Source of the DNA: JBEKIK01 sp963838495 | Lineage (GTDB): Bacteria; Planctomycetota; Planctomycetia; Pirellulales; Thermoguttaceae | NCBI GenBank assembly: GCA_963838495.1 | Contig: CAWIRC010000001.1 | Span: forward strand, 2,728,001 to 2,792,000 | Direction: 5' to 3' | DNA: 64,000 bases | Part shown: piece by piece, positions 1-9,934 of the stretch | Numbering within the stretch: the first letter of the stretch is position 1 | Layout: each line of letters begins with the position of its first letter | Program-made: the position numbers and the translations under genes | Notes under the pieces: generated by a model | What the model was told of the DNA's origin: nothing | Seen by the model: the letters and a program-made list of their open reading frames with translations, nothing else | Databases searched by the model: none

Positions 1-117
1 GACACGCGAAACGTGCCGCAACCCATAGAAGGCCGTGCGTTTCACGCACCCTACATTCTGTCTCTTGAGGCAAAAAAGCCGCCCAGGTTCTAGAACCTGG
101 GCTACCCAAAGGAAGAA
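1..117. repeat. Palindromic repeats at left edge
   Basis: Non-coding stretch with two dispersed palindromes. GTGCGTTTCACGCAC lies at 35-49 and recurs near 20379 and 57613. A perfect palindrome, CCCAGGTTCTAGAACCTGGG, lies at 82-101 and resembles the CCCAGGCG palindromes of the 30.4-30.7 kb cluster. The second lies just downstream of the minus-strand gene ending at 118 and could act as a transcript-end hairpin, although no T-run follows. Confidence 0.7.
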
Positions 118-1656
118 TTATTCCCCGAAGGGGTCTTTGCCGGAGTCCGGCTTTTTTGCGCCGCCTGGGGCGGGTTTTTCCCCCTCGTCGCCGGCTTTGT
201 TTTTCCCTTCGATTTTATCGGATTCTTTTGGCGCGGCTTGCTCTTTTGGCGCGGCTTCTTCGGCGGGCTTGGCCGGGGCGGCCTCTTTATTGGCGGGCGG
301 CTTCTCCTCGCCGGATTTTTCCGGATTCTTTTCCGCGGCAGCGGCTTTTGCCGCCGCTTCGGCCGCCTGGCGGCGGACTTCGCCATGGGCAACCGGCTTG
401 GCCAAGTCGATTTCATGCAGGCATTGAATCAGGCCTTTGGAGTTGTAAACATAGATCCGGTCGGTATCATCATTAAGCAACTTAACGCTCAGCGGCGACG
501 TAGGCAGGCTATCGAGCAGCTTCCCGGTGGCGGCGTCGAGCACGCGGATCGCGCCGAGTTTATCGCTGCCGTACACGCGATTTTTGCTAACCGCCGTAAA
601 CTGTACGATGCCGGGAGCGTACCAGATCTGTTTGCCGGTTTTCACGTCGAGACAATGCAGCCCGCCCAGCGAAGTGGCGGCGTATGCCCTATCGTTTATT
701 ATCACCGCCGGTTGAGAGAGCGGCTCGCCGGCCGAAAAACGCCACAACGAATCGCCGGTTCTTTCCAGAATCGCATTAACATACCCGTCGCCAGTAGCGG
801 CGAGAATTATGCCGGAATCGCCGGGAATTCCCGGATCCGGAGGCAGGTAAGTCGGTTCGGCGATAATGGGGGCGATTGTTTCCAGCCGGTATTTTACTTC
901 GATGTGCGTATCCGCGGTGCGACCCACGTGCCCGATGTACATGCAGCCTGCATCAGTGGGCCAAACGATATATTCTTCGAAATCGTTTTCCAGCGTGACC
1001 AGCGGCTGAACCAAGGTCTTGCCTTTCGATTGGCAGGAGAGCGGTTTAATGTATTGCTGAGAAAGGCGAATTTCCCCGCGATCTTCGGGTTTTGGCGCGG
1101 ACGATTCATCGGCCAAGAGCGAGGCTTCTTTTTCGTCTCTCTTTTTCAGCGGGTCGGCAAGCTGCTCTGCGCGATAAGACAAGATCATCCCTTTTACCAT
1201 GGGCACGTACACGCGCTGGTCGCTGACGGCCGGCCCTGCGCCGGGCGCCCCGTCGATGTCCGTTTCCAGCAGGATTTTGCCGTTAAAGCGGTCGGCCACA
1301 TATAATCGAGATCCGTTGACAACGGCCAGTAAATTGCGGCCTACGCCGGGGATCATGCTGGGATGCTCGGGCAGGCCGATTTGTTTTATCCACAGCGTGG
1401 CCCCGGTTTCGGCGTCGATGGCATGAACTATCGCCCTATCGGTCTGGGCGTAAAGAATCCCATTGTACAATACCAGGTGCTTCAGGCGCGAGCGGCCGGC
1501 GTCCATCGCCACCTGCGTAAACCAGGCCCGCGTCAAGCCGTGCCGGGCGGCCAGGCCCTGGTGAATGAGTTCGTTTTCGGATAACTGCGCCCACAATAAG
1601 CAAGGCTGCCAGGCGGCTAAAACGGCAAATAGAGTTAATAAACGTCGTATCGTCAT
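118..1656 (-). CDS. Secreted PQQ-binding-like beta-propeller repeat protein
   Basis: Predicted exported beta-propeller of about 512 residues. I chose the ATG at 1656 because it is preceded by AAAGGGGACC and begins a clear signal peptide (basic MTIRR, hydrophobic core, probable cleavage after LLWA). The open frame runs further upstream, but only through repeat DNA. Blades show the PQQ-like pattern D-x-x-TG-x-x-LW: DAETGATLW, LERTGDSLW, DVKTGKQIW, DAATGKLL. The last ~85 residues are an Ala/Lys/Glu/Pro-rich low-complexity tail ending KDPFGE, probably a flexible linker. The family includes BamB-like scaffolds and quinoprotein dehydrogenases. I see no enzymatic residues, so a scaffold or binding role outside the cytoplasm is more likely. 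No substrate can be assigned. Confidence 0.8.
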   Translation of the reverse strand: MTIRRLLTLFAVLAAWQPCLLWAQLSENELIHQGLAARHGLTRAWFTQVAMDAGRSRLKHLVLYNGILYAQTDRAIVHAIDAETGATLWIKQIGLPEHPSMIPGVGRNLLAVVNGSRLYVADRFNGKILLETDIDGAPGAGPAVSDQRVYVPMVKGMILSYRAEQLADPLKKRDEKEASLLADESSAPKPEDRGEIRLSQQYIKPLSCQSKGKTLVQPLVTLENDFEEYIVWPTDAGCMYIGHVGRTADTHIEVKYRLETIAPIIAEPTYLPPDPGIPGDSGIILAATGDGYVNAILERTGDSLWRFSAGEPLSQPAVIINDRAYAATSLGGLHCLDVKTGKQIWYAPGIVQFTAVSKNRVYGSDKLGAIRVLDAATGKLLDSLPTSPLSVKLLNDDTDRIYVYNSKGLIQCLHEIDLAKPVAHGEVRRQAAEAAAKAAAAEKNPEKSGEEKPPANKEAAPAKPAEEAAPKEQAAPKESDKIEGKNKAGDEGEKPAPGGAKKPDSGKDPFGE

Positions 1657-1733
1657 GGATGGTCCCCTTTTTAACGCATTTTTTTTAAACAATTTCAAGG
1701 TCGTGTTTATTGCCCCGGCATTATTGCAGGTAA

Positions 1734-1815
1734 GTAATGTTGCATTTTTCGTCGGAGCCGGGCCGTGTCGGGTGCGGAAATGCCGGGGCGACACGCCCCG
1801 GCTCTGATTTGTCTT
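1734..1815. repeat. Dispersed repeat family B, copy 1
   Basis: About 80 bp beginning GTAATGT, then TTTTTCGTC, GAGCCGGGCCGTGTCGG, GGAAATGCCGGGGCGACACG and CGGCTCTGATTT. It is closely matched by 12529-12605 inside the atpF-atpH gap. The core can fold, since GAGCCGGGCCGTGTCG pairs with CGACACGCCCCGGCTC. It sits upstream of the PQQ-type gene. Confidence 0.75.
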
Positions 1816-2046
1816 ATGATCTTAGTTTTCCCAAGATCCAATATATGATTTTCCTCCGGCCGACAGCCGTCAGACCTGACATATCTGAACTTTATAGCCC
1901 TGCGTTACATAATAATCGACCCGGCCATTTTATGCACGCGAAAAACCCTTTGCCATGAGAATCCAAGAGGTTGGGACCATAAAAATCCACTAATAAGTGG
2001 GGGTTGGCATTTCTCCCGCTGGACCGATAAGCGGCCATGCCTTACC

Positions 2047-5000
2047 ATGAGGAACATGGAAAGGAACGCTTTGGGAGCCGGCGACTTGCAACTTGTCGAA
2101 GAAATCCTGGGTTATTTGAATTTCTCCTCCGGCGCGCCGGACACGAAATTTTTAAGAAACCTAAACGACCTGTTCGCAAGCATAGAGGCCGAAAAAAAGA
2201 GCGGCGAGCCGGCCTGGCGCCGCCTGGGCAAGGTGCTCATCCAGGCTTTGCCGGGCATTTCCGGCGCTTCGGAGGCCTTCCGCAGCGCGGAACAGGCGGA
2301 GGCGGTCTTGGGGCTGGTCTTTCATCACGCCCTGCCCGGTTATCGCCTGCACCATCGCGATCTTCTCTTCCACCAGAAGGATGAACAACTGTTTTTGCCG
2401 TTTTTCATAGGCCGGATGTGCGAGGCGGTTTTGCAGCAAGGCCCGCCCTGGAGCGAAGCCGACCGCATAGTCCCCGGGGCGATTGCCAGGCTCAACGACT
2501 TCATCGGCTACCGGCCCGTTGCAGTGCTGCAAAGCGCACAAAAAATCCAGCCTTATGCCCAGGAGTGGATCCGGCCGGTGCCGCTATATATTCGCTCCTC
2601 GGGCGTGAGTGCGGGGCCTTATCGCGAGTTGGTGGAAGCGGCTCTTAATATCCTGGAAGAAACCGATCCGGCCATCCTTTTCGACGCCATGTTTCCCCTG
2701 GAGCAGCTCGATGAACTGGCCTTCGATCCCCGCGCGTACGATTTCGATCATCCGGTAAACAAGCGTCCCAATTACCTTTTCGGCCAGTGGGACATGAACC
2801 AGCTCGACGGCAGCGGGCGGTGCCGCCGGTTCGTCCTTCAGCAGGCGGCCCTGGAGGCCATGATGGACCGCCTGAAAAACCCGGGCAAAATCGAGGATAA
2901 AGAGATCCTATTCGAGGAGGCGGCGGTCCTGGCCGGCACAATGCTGATGGGTTCCGGTGTGAGCGGCAGCCGGCCCAACGCCCTCGATTCGACCGTCAGT
3001 TTGCCCGCCTTGGTGCAAAAGATCGCCGATTATCGCGACGCGTTTTATCAGCAACTCATCGAGCGTGTAAAAGGCCCTCATGCCCAGCGCCTTAATCGCG
3101 AGGCGGCGGCGCTTAAACAGCCCTTCGGCGGCGCCAGGCAGCATTTCAATCATTACCTGGCCGACGCAGGGCCGAGCAATTGCAGCACGTACATTTGGCC
3201 CAGCTTTTTGCGCGGATGGGCTACACCGGGGCCGCCCGGCGCCAGGTCGGAGTGGTGCCCGCGGCCTCGGCCCGGATGCTCTGCGACATGCAATGCCGCC
3301 TGACCACCGCGCATCGGGAAATCGATCACGGCCGCCTGGAGCCGGTGGCCACGCTGATAAGAGAAATCGAAAATATCCTGCACCGGGCGATCGAGTGCGG
3401 GGCGGTGGTCGATCCCTGGAACATTCTCGGTTTTGGCGGGCAATTCGGCCTGTTCCCTTCCCCGGAAAACAGCATCCACGATTACCGCATCGACGAACTG
3501 TTGAACTTGATGAGCGACATCTTCGCCCTGTATATCCGCACCGGCAAGGAAGCGGCCGCGCTGGGCAACGACGCCCTGCAGGCCGCCCTGGCCGGGCAAC
3601 TCCGCCGCTTGACCGAGTGGTGGGATAAATTCGCCACCACCGAGGTGAGCGAAATCGGCGGCATTTCCGGCCACGATACCTATGAATCGGCCCAGCAGGT
3701 GGCCTCCGCGCTTAAGGCCTGGCACGAGGCCGGGGCCGCGGCCGGCGACATCGCCTTTTGGCGCGATCACGTGGAAAATTTCCGCACCGCCAAGTCCTAT
3801 GCCCTGGTCGTAGACACGCTCCTGGATCACGGCGACCTGGTGGCGGCCCAGGCCCTCTTGGTGCATTGGCTCAGCCAGGCCGACCTCATCCCCCTGGCCG
3901 AGGAAAGCTATTCCTTCAACGAATTGGCCGTCCTGTGGATGGAAGATCTTTGGAGCGCGGATCAGCAAGTTGGCGAAACGCCCGGGAGCAATCGTCTTTT
4001 GCCGGGGCAGCGATGGACATATGCGAAAAAATTTCTCGACTACCTGGAGGCCAATGCCGGCGAGTTCTGGCGCGTGCCGCATTTGGAGGCCTTTGCCGAG
4101 GGTCCGGCGGCGGGCAAAAACGGCGAGGAAGAACAGCACGCCGAGGATGGCGAGAACCTTTACAGCGCGGCCTACGAGCATCTTACCTACCGCGACAGCA
4201 CCGACGACGGCATCGACGGTTCGCTGTTCGAGGCCGGAGCGGACGCGGAAGAAAGCGAGTTGGTCTTCGAGGCCGAGCGGATCGTGGGGCGCCTGGCGTT
4301 TCTGGCCATGATTGCCCATCTGTGGAAGATGACTGCCACGGTGAGCCTGTCCGACGCCGGCGCCTATCCGCAGCGCGACGAGGTTCTGGCCGGGTGGTGC
4401 GATCAAGCGGCCGTCAACTATCGGGGGCTTTTGGAATTGCTTTCCGCCGTCGGGCGCTATCGCATTCCCGCGCCCAGCAGCGCGCACGAATCGATGGTCG
4501 AGTACGATCGGCGCCGCAGCGTGAAAGAGATGCTGCTGGAGAGCATCATCAACACGTGCGTGGATACGGCCGACGCGGCGCGGATGATCCGGGCGGCCAT
4601 GACCGCTGCCCCGCCCGCCGCCGACGACGACCGGCTATGGGAAGAGCCCATGCACCGCGTGGTTTCGGCCGTTTTGCGCGGCCAGGCGTCAGGCGCGCGA
4701 AAAGAGTGGAAGGATTTTCTGACCGCGCTTCGAGAGCAGCCTTTGCTTTACGTATCGTTGGCCCGGGGCGGAAGTGCGCTCAAGATCGTCTGCCGCGCAG
4801 CCTGCAAAGCATGTTGTGCCGGCTGCTGGCCTATTTGCCCCGCCTGGGAATGATTTACGAAACCGCCCAACTGCTGGAAACCATCCAGGGCATGGAGTTC
4901 GAGCATCCGCAGGGGCCCGGCGCGATCACCGAGTTCGACCGCGTATTCCAGATCGGCTGCAAGGCCATCGTGCACTCGCTGGTGGCTTCTTCGGCCGACT

Positions 5001-6009
5001 GGCGCAGCCGCGCAACGGCGCGGCCGAGCAGTTTGTCGACAACGAACTCATCGCCCTTTTGGAACAGACCGCCGAGACCCTTTTGCGCTGCTGGCTGGCC
5101 CACAGCCGGGGCGTGAGGCTCTCGGTGCTGGAAACCGTAAGCGATGGAAAACAATGGACCCAGTTGCAAAAATTCATCCAAAAATACGGCGGCGACCTGT
5201 TCACCCAGCACTTCATGAACTTGGGGAATCTCCGCGCGATTTTACTATCCGGCGTGGATGCGTACCTGGATTGGATTCGCGACATGCCCGACGGCGAGGT
5301 TTCGCTGCGCCTGTTGGACGATTTGGGCGGCCCGCTGGACCGGGACGAGGCGGTTCGCTGGTTCGGCCTGGCGGTGGAGGCCGTGGTGGAAAACTATCCC
5401 GAGTACATGGATTACAACAGCATCACCACGCAATCGGACCGCGGAGAAATGCTTTACACGCTTTTGGATTTCCTCCGCCTGCGTGCGGGCTACGACCGCG
5501 TGGCCTGGAACCTCCGCCCGATCTTGCTCATACACGAAGTGTTGGTCCAGAGCAGGCGCGATCACGCCGCCGGAATATGGCGTAAGGCCGTGGCCGAGCG
5601 GACCGGAGAGATCGCCGACGACTGCCTGCGCCGGCTGCGGAACATGAACAAGAAATACGGCATGAAACTGCCCAGCATCGCCGAGCGCCTGGAAGAGCGG
5701 TTTATCCGGCCTTTGCAAGTGGACCGCCTGTGCGCCATGGTCCGCCCGGCCATGGAGGAACTCCGCGACGGGCGCCAGCAAAAAACCTTCCCCCAGTTGG
5801 AAAAACTGGTGGGCGAATTCACCCGCAAGATCGCCGGGGCGGGTCTGGAAACGCCCGACTGGCTCGCCGACCTGGAAGACGAGGCCGAGCAGGTGCAGGC
5901 CCCGCTGATCGAGGACGATTACCCCGATCCGTACCTGAACCTGCCGGAAACGCACGTTACCCTGGACGACGCCCGCCGCCAGGTCCGCCGCATGTCGCGT
6001 GAGGCATAA
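2047..6009 (+). CDS. Very large unrecognised protein, interrupted by three frameshifts
   Basis: A single gene of about 1,320 codons read in three successive frames. Residues flow from the frame starting MRNMERNALGAGDL (to about 3168), to EQLQHVHLAQLF (to about 4770), to SLQSMLCRLLAYLPRLGM (to about 5005), then RNGAAEQFVDNELI to the stop. Each change is explained by one missing base. The first falls in the GGG run at 3169-3171 and the second near the GGGG run at about 4764. The protein is rich in helices, Leu, Ala, Glu and Asp, with no signal peptide, membrane segment or recognised motif. It looks like a cytoplasmic helical-repeat protein, but I do not recognise the family. Composition and codon use match the neighbours and the conserved character continues across all three breaks. 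This suggests assembly indels or a very recent pseudogene rather than old decay. The start could also be the ATG at 2056. Confidence 0.65.
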
Positions 6010-6054
6010 GCGGATTTATTTTTGTGCTATTATTTAGCCCATGTGATTATTTAG

Positions 6055-6076
6055 CCCCCGGTGAACACACCGGGGG
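6055..6076. repeat. REP family A palindrome, copy 1
   Basis: CCCCCGGTG, a four-base loop, then CACCGGGGG, inside a wider TTTAGC context. The same hairpin recurs at 8226-8247, 38681-38702 and 59388-59409. Confidence 0.85.
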
Positions 6077-6097
6077 CCTGGGATGTGATTTATTCCT

Positions 6098-6122
6098 CGT
6101 TCCCACGCTCTGCGTGGGAACG
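6098..6122. repeat. Palindromic repeat of the VPTLCVGT type
   Basis: CGTTCCCACGC, loop TCT, GCGTGGGAACG: an 11-bp perfect stem. From memory, this palindrome occurs widely in bacterial genomes and its translations give spurious peptides such as VPTLCVGT or FPRSAWE. It lies directly upstream of the gene at 6157, so it is probably in that gene's leader. Confidence 0.75.
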
Positions 6123-6156
6123 CGACAAGCAAGGTATTTGGCAAGGAACATCGGAC

Positions 6157-6516
6157 ATGTACGAGCATCACCGGCAGCGGTTGCTGTCCAGAAAGCAGTT
6201 CATTCTACGCTTCCTTCTGCATTGTTTGGTCGCAGCCGGCGTGATCGCGGCGTCGCTGGGAACGGGAATTTTGGGATATCACTTCCTGGAAGGACTGCCC
6301 TGGATCGATTCGCTGCTTAACGCGTCCATGATTTTGGGCGGGATGGGGCCGGTCAATCCGCTGGCCTCGACCGCCGGAAAGCTGTTCGCTTCGTTCTACG
6401 CACTGTTTTCGGGAATACTTTTTTTGGTGATCGCCAGCATTCTCATGGCCCCGGTCGTGCACCGCTTCCTGCACAAACTGCACTTGAACGTGGAAGAGGA
6501 TTACAAAGACAAGTAA
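6157..6516 (+). CDS. Small two-helix membrane protein, pore-like topology
   Basis: About 119 residues. I chose ATG 6157 because AAGGAA lies about 9 bases upstream and the longer frame only reads through repeat DNA. There are two hydrophobic helices, at roughly residues 19-43 and 75-100. Between them is a short amphipathic segment, GLPWIDSLLNASMILGGMGPV. The helix-loop-helix layout and WIDSLLNASM motif recall the pore region of two-TM potassium channels (typically W-x-D-A-x-Y-x-x-x-x-T-x-x-T-x-GYG), but the TxGYG filter is absent and replaced by ILGGMGPV. The tail is charged (NVEEDYKDK). It could be a channel-derived non-conducting protein or an unrelated two-TM protein. No operon partner is evident. 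Confidence 0.5.
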   Translation: MYEHHRQRLLSRKQFILRFLLHCLVAAGVIAASLGTGILGYHFLEGLPWIDSLLNASMILGGMGPVNPLASTAGKLFASFYALFSGILFLVIASILMAPVVHRFLHKLHLNVEEDYKDK

Positions 6517-6588
6517 ATATTGCGCAAAAAATTTAGCCCGGGAGATTGCTCCTGGAGCCTCTTAATAGTTGGATATGACATCGCTCGG

Positions 6589-7158
6589 TCAATCAAGAGA
6601 GCTCCACCGCCGATCTTCAAAATCGTAGATCCTCCGATAAAATCCAAAAACACGCCATGTAAGAGAAGGGTGTTCCTCGTCATTATAATACCGGAATTCG
6701 TCGGGGAGCAAGCAATATTTGGCACGAGGTATGGACTGCAAGTATTTCGGCACAAGTTCGTCAAGAGTCTTCGGAAGCCTGCCATTGGCAGTGCGGAATT
6801 CTTCACAAGCCGCGATGATTCGCGAAGCGTTCGCCTCCGCGATTCTATATTGAATATTGTAATTGGCCACAACCAATCCTAATGTCAGGACGGGAATTGC
6901 AGCCCCTATAAGTGCCAGCGTCCAACCTGGGCGCTGGATTGCATTCTTTACAATGCTTACAAGAAACCAAATTGGGCAGATAAGGAGTGACAATCCGCAC
7001 AACTCTCCTATAAGCGCTATATCCCAAAATAGCAGCACAAACGCACCGATAATACTCATCCCAAGGCCGCGACGGGGCGAAATTTTGCCATCGGGGATTG
7101 CCAAACGTGCATCCTCATTCTGCCCTTGCTCGGGCGGACGGTTTGAGTTGTCTTGCAT
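6589..7158 (-). CDS. Membrane protein with pseudopilin-like C-terminal part
   Basis: A 189-residue hypothetical protein. ATG 7158 is preceded by GAGGAGTG. Residues 33-100 hold about three hydrophobic helices. The following segment, ASRIIAACEEFRTANGRLP then KTLDELVPKYL, resembles the alpha-helix and Y/LP-x-x-L-x-E-L-V-P-x-Y-L loop of type II secretion pseudopilins and related Planctomycetes proteins. The canonical N-terminal prepilin peptidase site is missing, so export as a pseudopilin is unlikely. The function is unknown. Base composition is more AT-rich than the flanking genes. It stands alone on this strand. Confidence 0.55.
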   Translation of the reverse strand: MQDNSNRPPEQGQNEDARLAIPDGKISPRRGLGMSIIGAFVLLFWDIALIGELCGLSLLICPIWFLVSIVKNAIQRPGWTLALIGAAIPVLTLGLVVANYNIQYRIAEANASRIIAACEEFRTANGRLPKTLDELVPKYLQSIPRAKYCLLPDEFRYYNDEEHPSLTWRVFGFYRRIYDFEDRRWSSLD

Positions 7159-7256
7159 CTCATGTCACTCCTCGAAATAGTGCCAAACACATAGGACGGC
7201 GACAGCTAATCCTCCCAACCCATAAAATTTAAAATCAAAGGTCTCACAACGGGAAA

Positions 7257-7535
7257 TTATCTTTTATAATAGCAGATATACGCCGCGTCGGCCGGGACAT
7301 CGAGGTCGAAGGAAACATTGGGCGGGACAATAAACAGGTCTTTTTCGAAGAACTGCCGCCACTGACCGCCCGGCATTTTCACTTTCATCGATCCGGCAAT
7401 GATAATCATGTGCTCTTCACAATCGGTTTTGAAGGTGTACTTCCCCGGTTCCATCACCCCGACCGTGGCGTAGCCATCAGGCGTGTTGACGCCCAGGCTT
7501 TGCACCTTGCCATCGAAATATGTATTGTGTTTCAT
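7257..7535 (-). CDS. ppnP: Pyrimidine/purine nucleoside phosphorylase (cupin, DUF1255)
   Basis: A 92-residue, full-length member of the PpnP/YaiE family, which phosphorolyses several nucleosides to free base and ribose 1-phosphate. Diagnostic stretches are YFDGKVQSLGV near the N-terminus, PGKYTFKTDCEEHMIIIAG in the middle and FFEKDLFIVPPNVSFDL near the C-terminus, matching the single cupin barrel. ATG 7535 has AAGGAGA about 12 bases upstream. It is monocistronic in appearance, and its role is likely nucleoside salvage in the cytoplasm. Confidence 0.9.
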   Translation of the reverse strand: MKHNTYFDGKVQSLGVNTPDGYATVGVMEPGKYTFKTDCEEHMIIIAGSMKVKMPGGQWRQFFEKDLFIVPPNVSFDLDVPADAAYICYYKR

Positions 7536-7633
7536 GACAGACCATTCTCCTTGTAGGCATTAATATCAAGTAGAATTATGCCGCTTCAACTCCGGGAAGT
7601 TGCGCGGCAGAAGATCCGCTAAAGTCTTGAGTT

Positions 7634-8158
7634 TTAATGAAAACCGATTTGACGTTTATTTTTAAATTCCACCGGCGTCATCAATTGCCGGATTGCATCG
7701 AAAACTACTTTAAATTGCGAGTCGTATTTCTTTTCCAGGGTTTCTAGTTTGCGGGCCAATTCCACATTCGATGCCAACATCCGCCGCAGTCGAACAAATG
7801 CGCGCATGATCTCAACATTCACGTCAACCGCCCGGGGACTACGTAAGACACTGGAAAGCATGGCCACCCCTTGTTCCGTGAAGGCATAAGGAGCATACCG
7901 CCTTCCGCCGCGACCGGTCGAAATGTTTGAGGTCGCAATTTGCGACCTCAAAAGATCATTCTCCTCCTTGTTAAGTTGAAACATGAAATCGTCGGGAAAT
8001 CGCCTGATATTCCTTTTGACGGCCTCAATCAAGCGCTTTGTTTCTACCCCGTACAATTCCGCTAAGTCCTTATCCAGCATTACTTTTTGATCGCGGATGA
8101 AAAGTATGCAACGTTCAATTCGCTCCGCCGGAATTAAACTTGTTTTTTTGTTTCGCAT
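7634..8158 (-). CDS. ORF6N domain-containing protein
   Basis: A 174-residue protein with an N-terminal ORF6N domain: IRDQKVMLDKDLAELYGVETKRL, then RNIRRFPDDFMFQL, then the YAPYAFTEQGVAMLSSVL motif. A predicted coiled C-terminus follows (ELARKLETLEKKY). ORF6N domains are relatives of KilA-N, occur in phage antirepressors and many chromosomal solo genes, and probably bind DNA. No phage genes surround it. It is a stand-alone, probably horizontally mobile accessory gene of unknown function. Confidence 0.85.
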   Translation of the reverse strand: MRNKKTSLIPAERIERCILFIRDQKVMLDKDLAELYGVETKRLIEAVKRNIRRFPDDFMFQLNKEENDLLRSQIATSNISTGRGGRRYAPYAFTEQGVAMLSSVLRSPRAVDVNVEIMRAFVRLRRMLASNVELARKLETLEKKYDSQFKVVFDAIRQLMTPVEFKNKRQIGFH

Positions 8159-8225
8159 GGCATCAGTATATCAATATCATGTAAAAAGCATATAGTATCC
8201 CTACGTGCTAAAGCCCAACGAAAAA

Positions 8226-8247
8226 CCCCCGGTGTGTTCACCGGGGG
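8226..8247. repeat. REP family A palindrome, copy 2
   Basis: CCCCCGGTG, loop TGTT, CACCGGGGG, followed by GCTAAATATT. It lies in the spacer between two minus-strand genes, about 50 bp downstream of the stop at 8295, and could form a transcript-end hairpin. Confidence 0.85.
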
Positions 8248-8294
8248 CTAAATATTCACGGGGCGTAAATATTCTGGATAGTCTTTGATTTTTT

Positions 8295-9380
8295 TCAATC
8301 GCTGACTTCGCGGATCAGGGGTTCCATGATTTTCGTGTTGCGGTCGATAGAAAGCACGATGGTCCGTTGTTCCGCGCCGCTGGGGCTTGAGGCCACCACT
8401 GGCAGGATGTGGCGGCGTTCGGGCAGGTTGAAGCGGACGGCAAACGTGCCGTCGTTCCGCAGGCGCACGGGCTCGCCGTGCAAGGTTACGTGCGCGCCGG
8501 GATCGGTTACGCCGTGGATGATCAACTCGGCGTCGACTTTGAGTTTGATTTTTCCTTGGCTGTTTGCGCCCGCGGCCTCGCCCATGCCGAATTGGGTCGT
8601 GATCGGATCGCCCATCGGCCGCTTTAGTCGTTCCTCAAAAACTTCTTTCAGGTCGCCGCGGTTTTCCGGTTCGCTGTAGCCGCCGCTGAGGGCGAAGATG
8701 CGCTCGAAATCCTTGGCCACTTCGGACCAGTTCTTGTCGAAGGTGTTGTCCTTGCCGGCGGCGGGAGTGGTAACCACGTTGCTGCGGGCAAGACAATAGA
8801 ACCTGCCCGCGGCGGCCAGGTAGCCGATCTCGAGCTGAAAGGTCTTGGGCGGATCGCGGACGTCGATGTACCAGTTGTTCACACCGCCGTGAATTTCGAT
8901 GTCGCGTTCGATTTTCCGCGCGGATACGATTGCCCCCTCGCGAAGCACTTCGTACAGCCGCAGTATGGGGCGCGATGCGTGCCAGTGCTGGTTCATCGCC
9001 ACCCGGGCCCGATTGACGCTCCTCCGGTCTAACTCCCAATAGGCGTGCAGCCAGAAAGGATCGCGGACCATGACCACCAGCCGGTCCTTGTTTTGTCTCC
9101 GCTCGTCGCCATCGGTTTGGGAAAGGTCCTTGATTTGCGAGAGTTTTTCCTTGATCTTGATCAACCGGTCTTCGGCATTTCCGCGAAGTGTAGAGAATTT
9201 GGCGTCGCCGTTTCCGCCTCGCCCCTGGCTTCCACAATTACAGCGGGCGAACCGGGCCTGCTTCAGTAAGGCCTTTACCAGTTCGTCCTTGCGCATGGCG
9301 TGCCAGCCCGGCACTTTTTGCTTTTTTGCCAGGTTGGCAAGATCTCTTACTGTTCGCGTTTTCAGGTCGGCGGGGGTCAT
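8295..9380 (-). CDS. Rho-N / DUF4912 domain protein
   Basis: 361 residues. Residues 1-45 (LKTRTVRDLANLAKKQKV then MRKDELVKALLKQ) form a Rho termination factor N-terminal SAP-like helix-extended-helix domain that may bind nucleic acid. A DUF4912 domain follows: VMVRDPFWLHAYWELDR, then LRLYEVLREG, then NNWYIDVRDPPKTFQLEIGYL. The C-terminal part (KVDAELIIHGVTDPGAHVTL then GEPVRLRNDGTFAVRFNLP) looks like an Ig-like beta-sandwich. This architecture is common in Planctomycetes and cyanobacteria, but the biochemical role is not known. A CNCGSQGRGGNGD segment sits between the first two domains. Confidence 0.85.
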   Translation of the reverse strand: MTPADLKTRTVRDLANLAKKQKVPGWHAMRKDELVKALLKQARFARCNCGSQGRGGNGDAKFSTLRGNAEDRLIKIKEKLSQIKDLSQTDGDERRQNKDRLVVMVRDPFWLHAYWELDRRSVNRARVAMNQHWHASRPILRLYEVLREGAIVSARKIERDIEIHGGVNNWYIDVRDPPKTFQLEIGYLAAAGRFYCLARSNVVTTPAAGKDNTFDKNWSEVAKDFERIFALSGGYSEPENRGDLKEVFEERLKRPMGDPITTQFGMGEAAGANSQGKIKLKVDAELIIHGVTDPGAHVTLHGEPVRLRNDGTFAVRFNLPERRHILPVVASSPSGAEQRTIVLSIDRNTKIMEPLIREVSD

Positions 9381-9934
9381 CGAGATTCCTGGTTATTACA
9401 TTGCTCTATATATGGCTCAATAGGGGCATATTCCCCGGTAACACAAGTCCCCGCCTATTACTTTTCTACGGAAAAGCACAATGGCTGGGTCGGGCAGTCA
9501 TTAAACCCATGGTGTCAAAGCCACAATGAGCCGGGCATACTGCCGGTTAGGTGCCCTCGTTTAGGTAGGCTATACTTGTTAATTCAGGTAAAACAGGATA
9601 TTACGGCAGTATTGATTATATCACTAAATGCTGCTTTCGCAATGATTTTCGCTAATAATGAAGACGATTACGACGCTAATCTATTATCATAACTCTTTGC
9701 AAATAAATAAGTTATGAATCACAGACAACATGATGGATATTAATTTTAACAGCTAAATCGCACAAAAAATCCATAGTCGCCAATATGCTCTTATTATGCT
9801 CTGGCAGGGAATGGATAAGGATAAGATAATAAGCCGGCATTTTGGTCGATTGTCACCAATCCGCCTTGTTAATTAGCCTTAATTATCCCTTTTTCAGCTA
9901 TTTGTTTCCCCGGTGAGTCCGATCCTGCCGCAAA
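9381..9934. promoter_or_regulatory. Gene-free 550-bp leader between the DUF4912 gene and the atp operon
   Basis: AT-rich spacer between divergent genes, so it must hold promoters for both the DUF4912 gene (leftward) and atpZ (rightward). I see no gene, no strong palindrome and no repeat family here. I could not pick a convincing -35/-10 pair, so no exact promoter is claimed. Its length is notable next to the compact genes on either side. Confidence 0.5.

Noticed and set aside
238..1305. A 355-codon plus-strand frame opposite the PQQ-type gene
   Set aside because: Antisense shadow; the minus strand shows PQQ-like blade motifs and a signal peptide.
3153..4487. A 444-codon minus-strand reading frame opposite the large gene
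   Set aside because: It is the antisense shadow of high-GC coding DNA; the plus strand has the coherent acidic, helical protein and the overlap is complete.
6024..6320. ORF reading LVPTLCVGTR
   Set aside because: It is a translation of a widespread palindromic repeat, overlapping the better-supported membrane protein gene.
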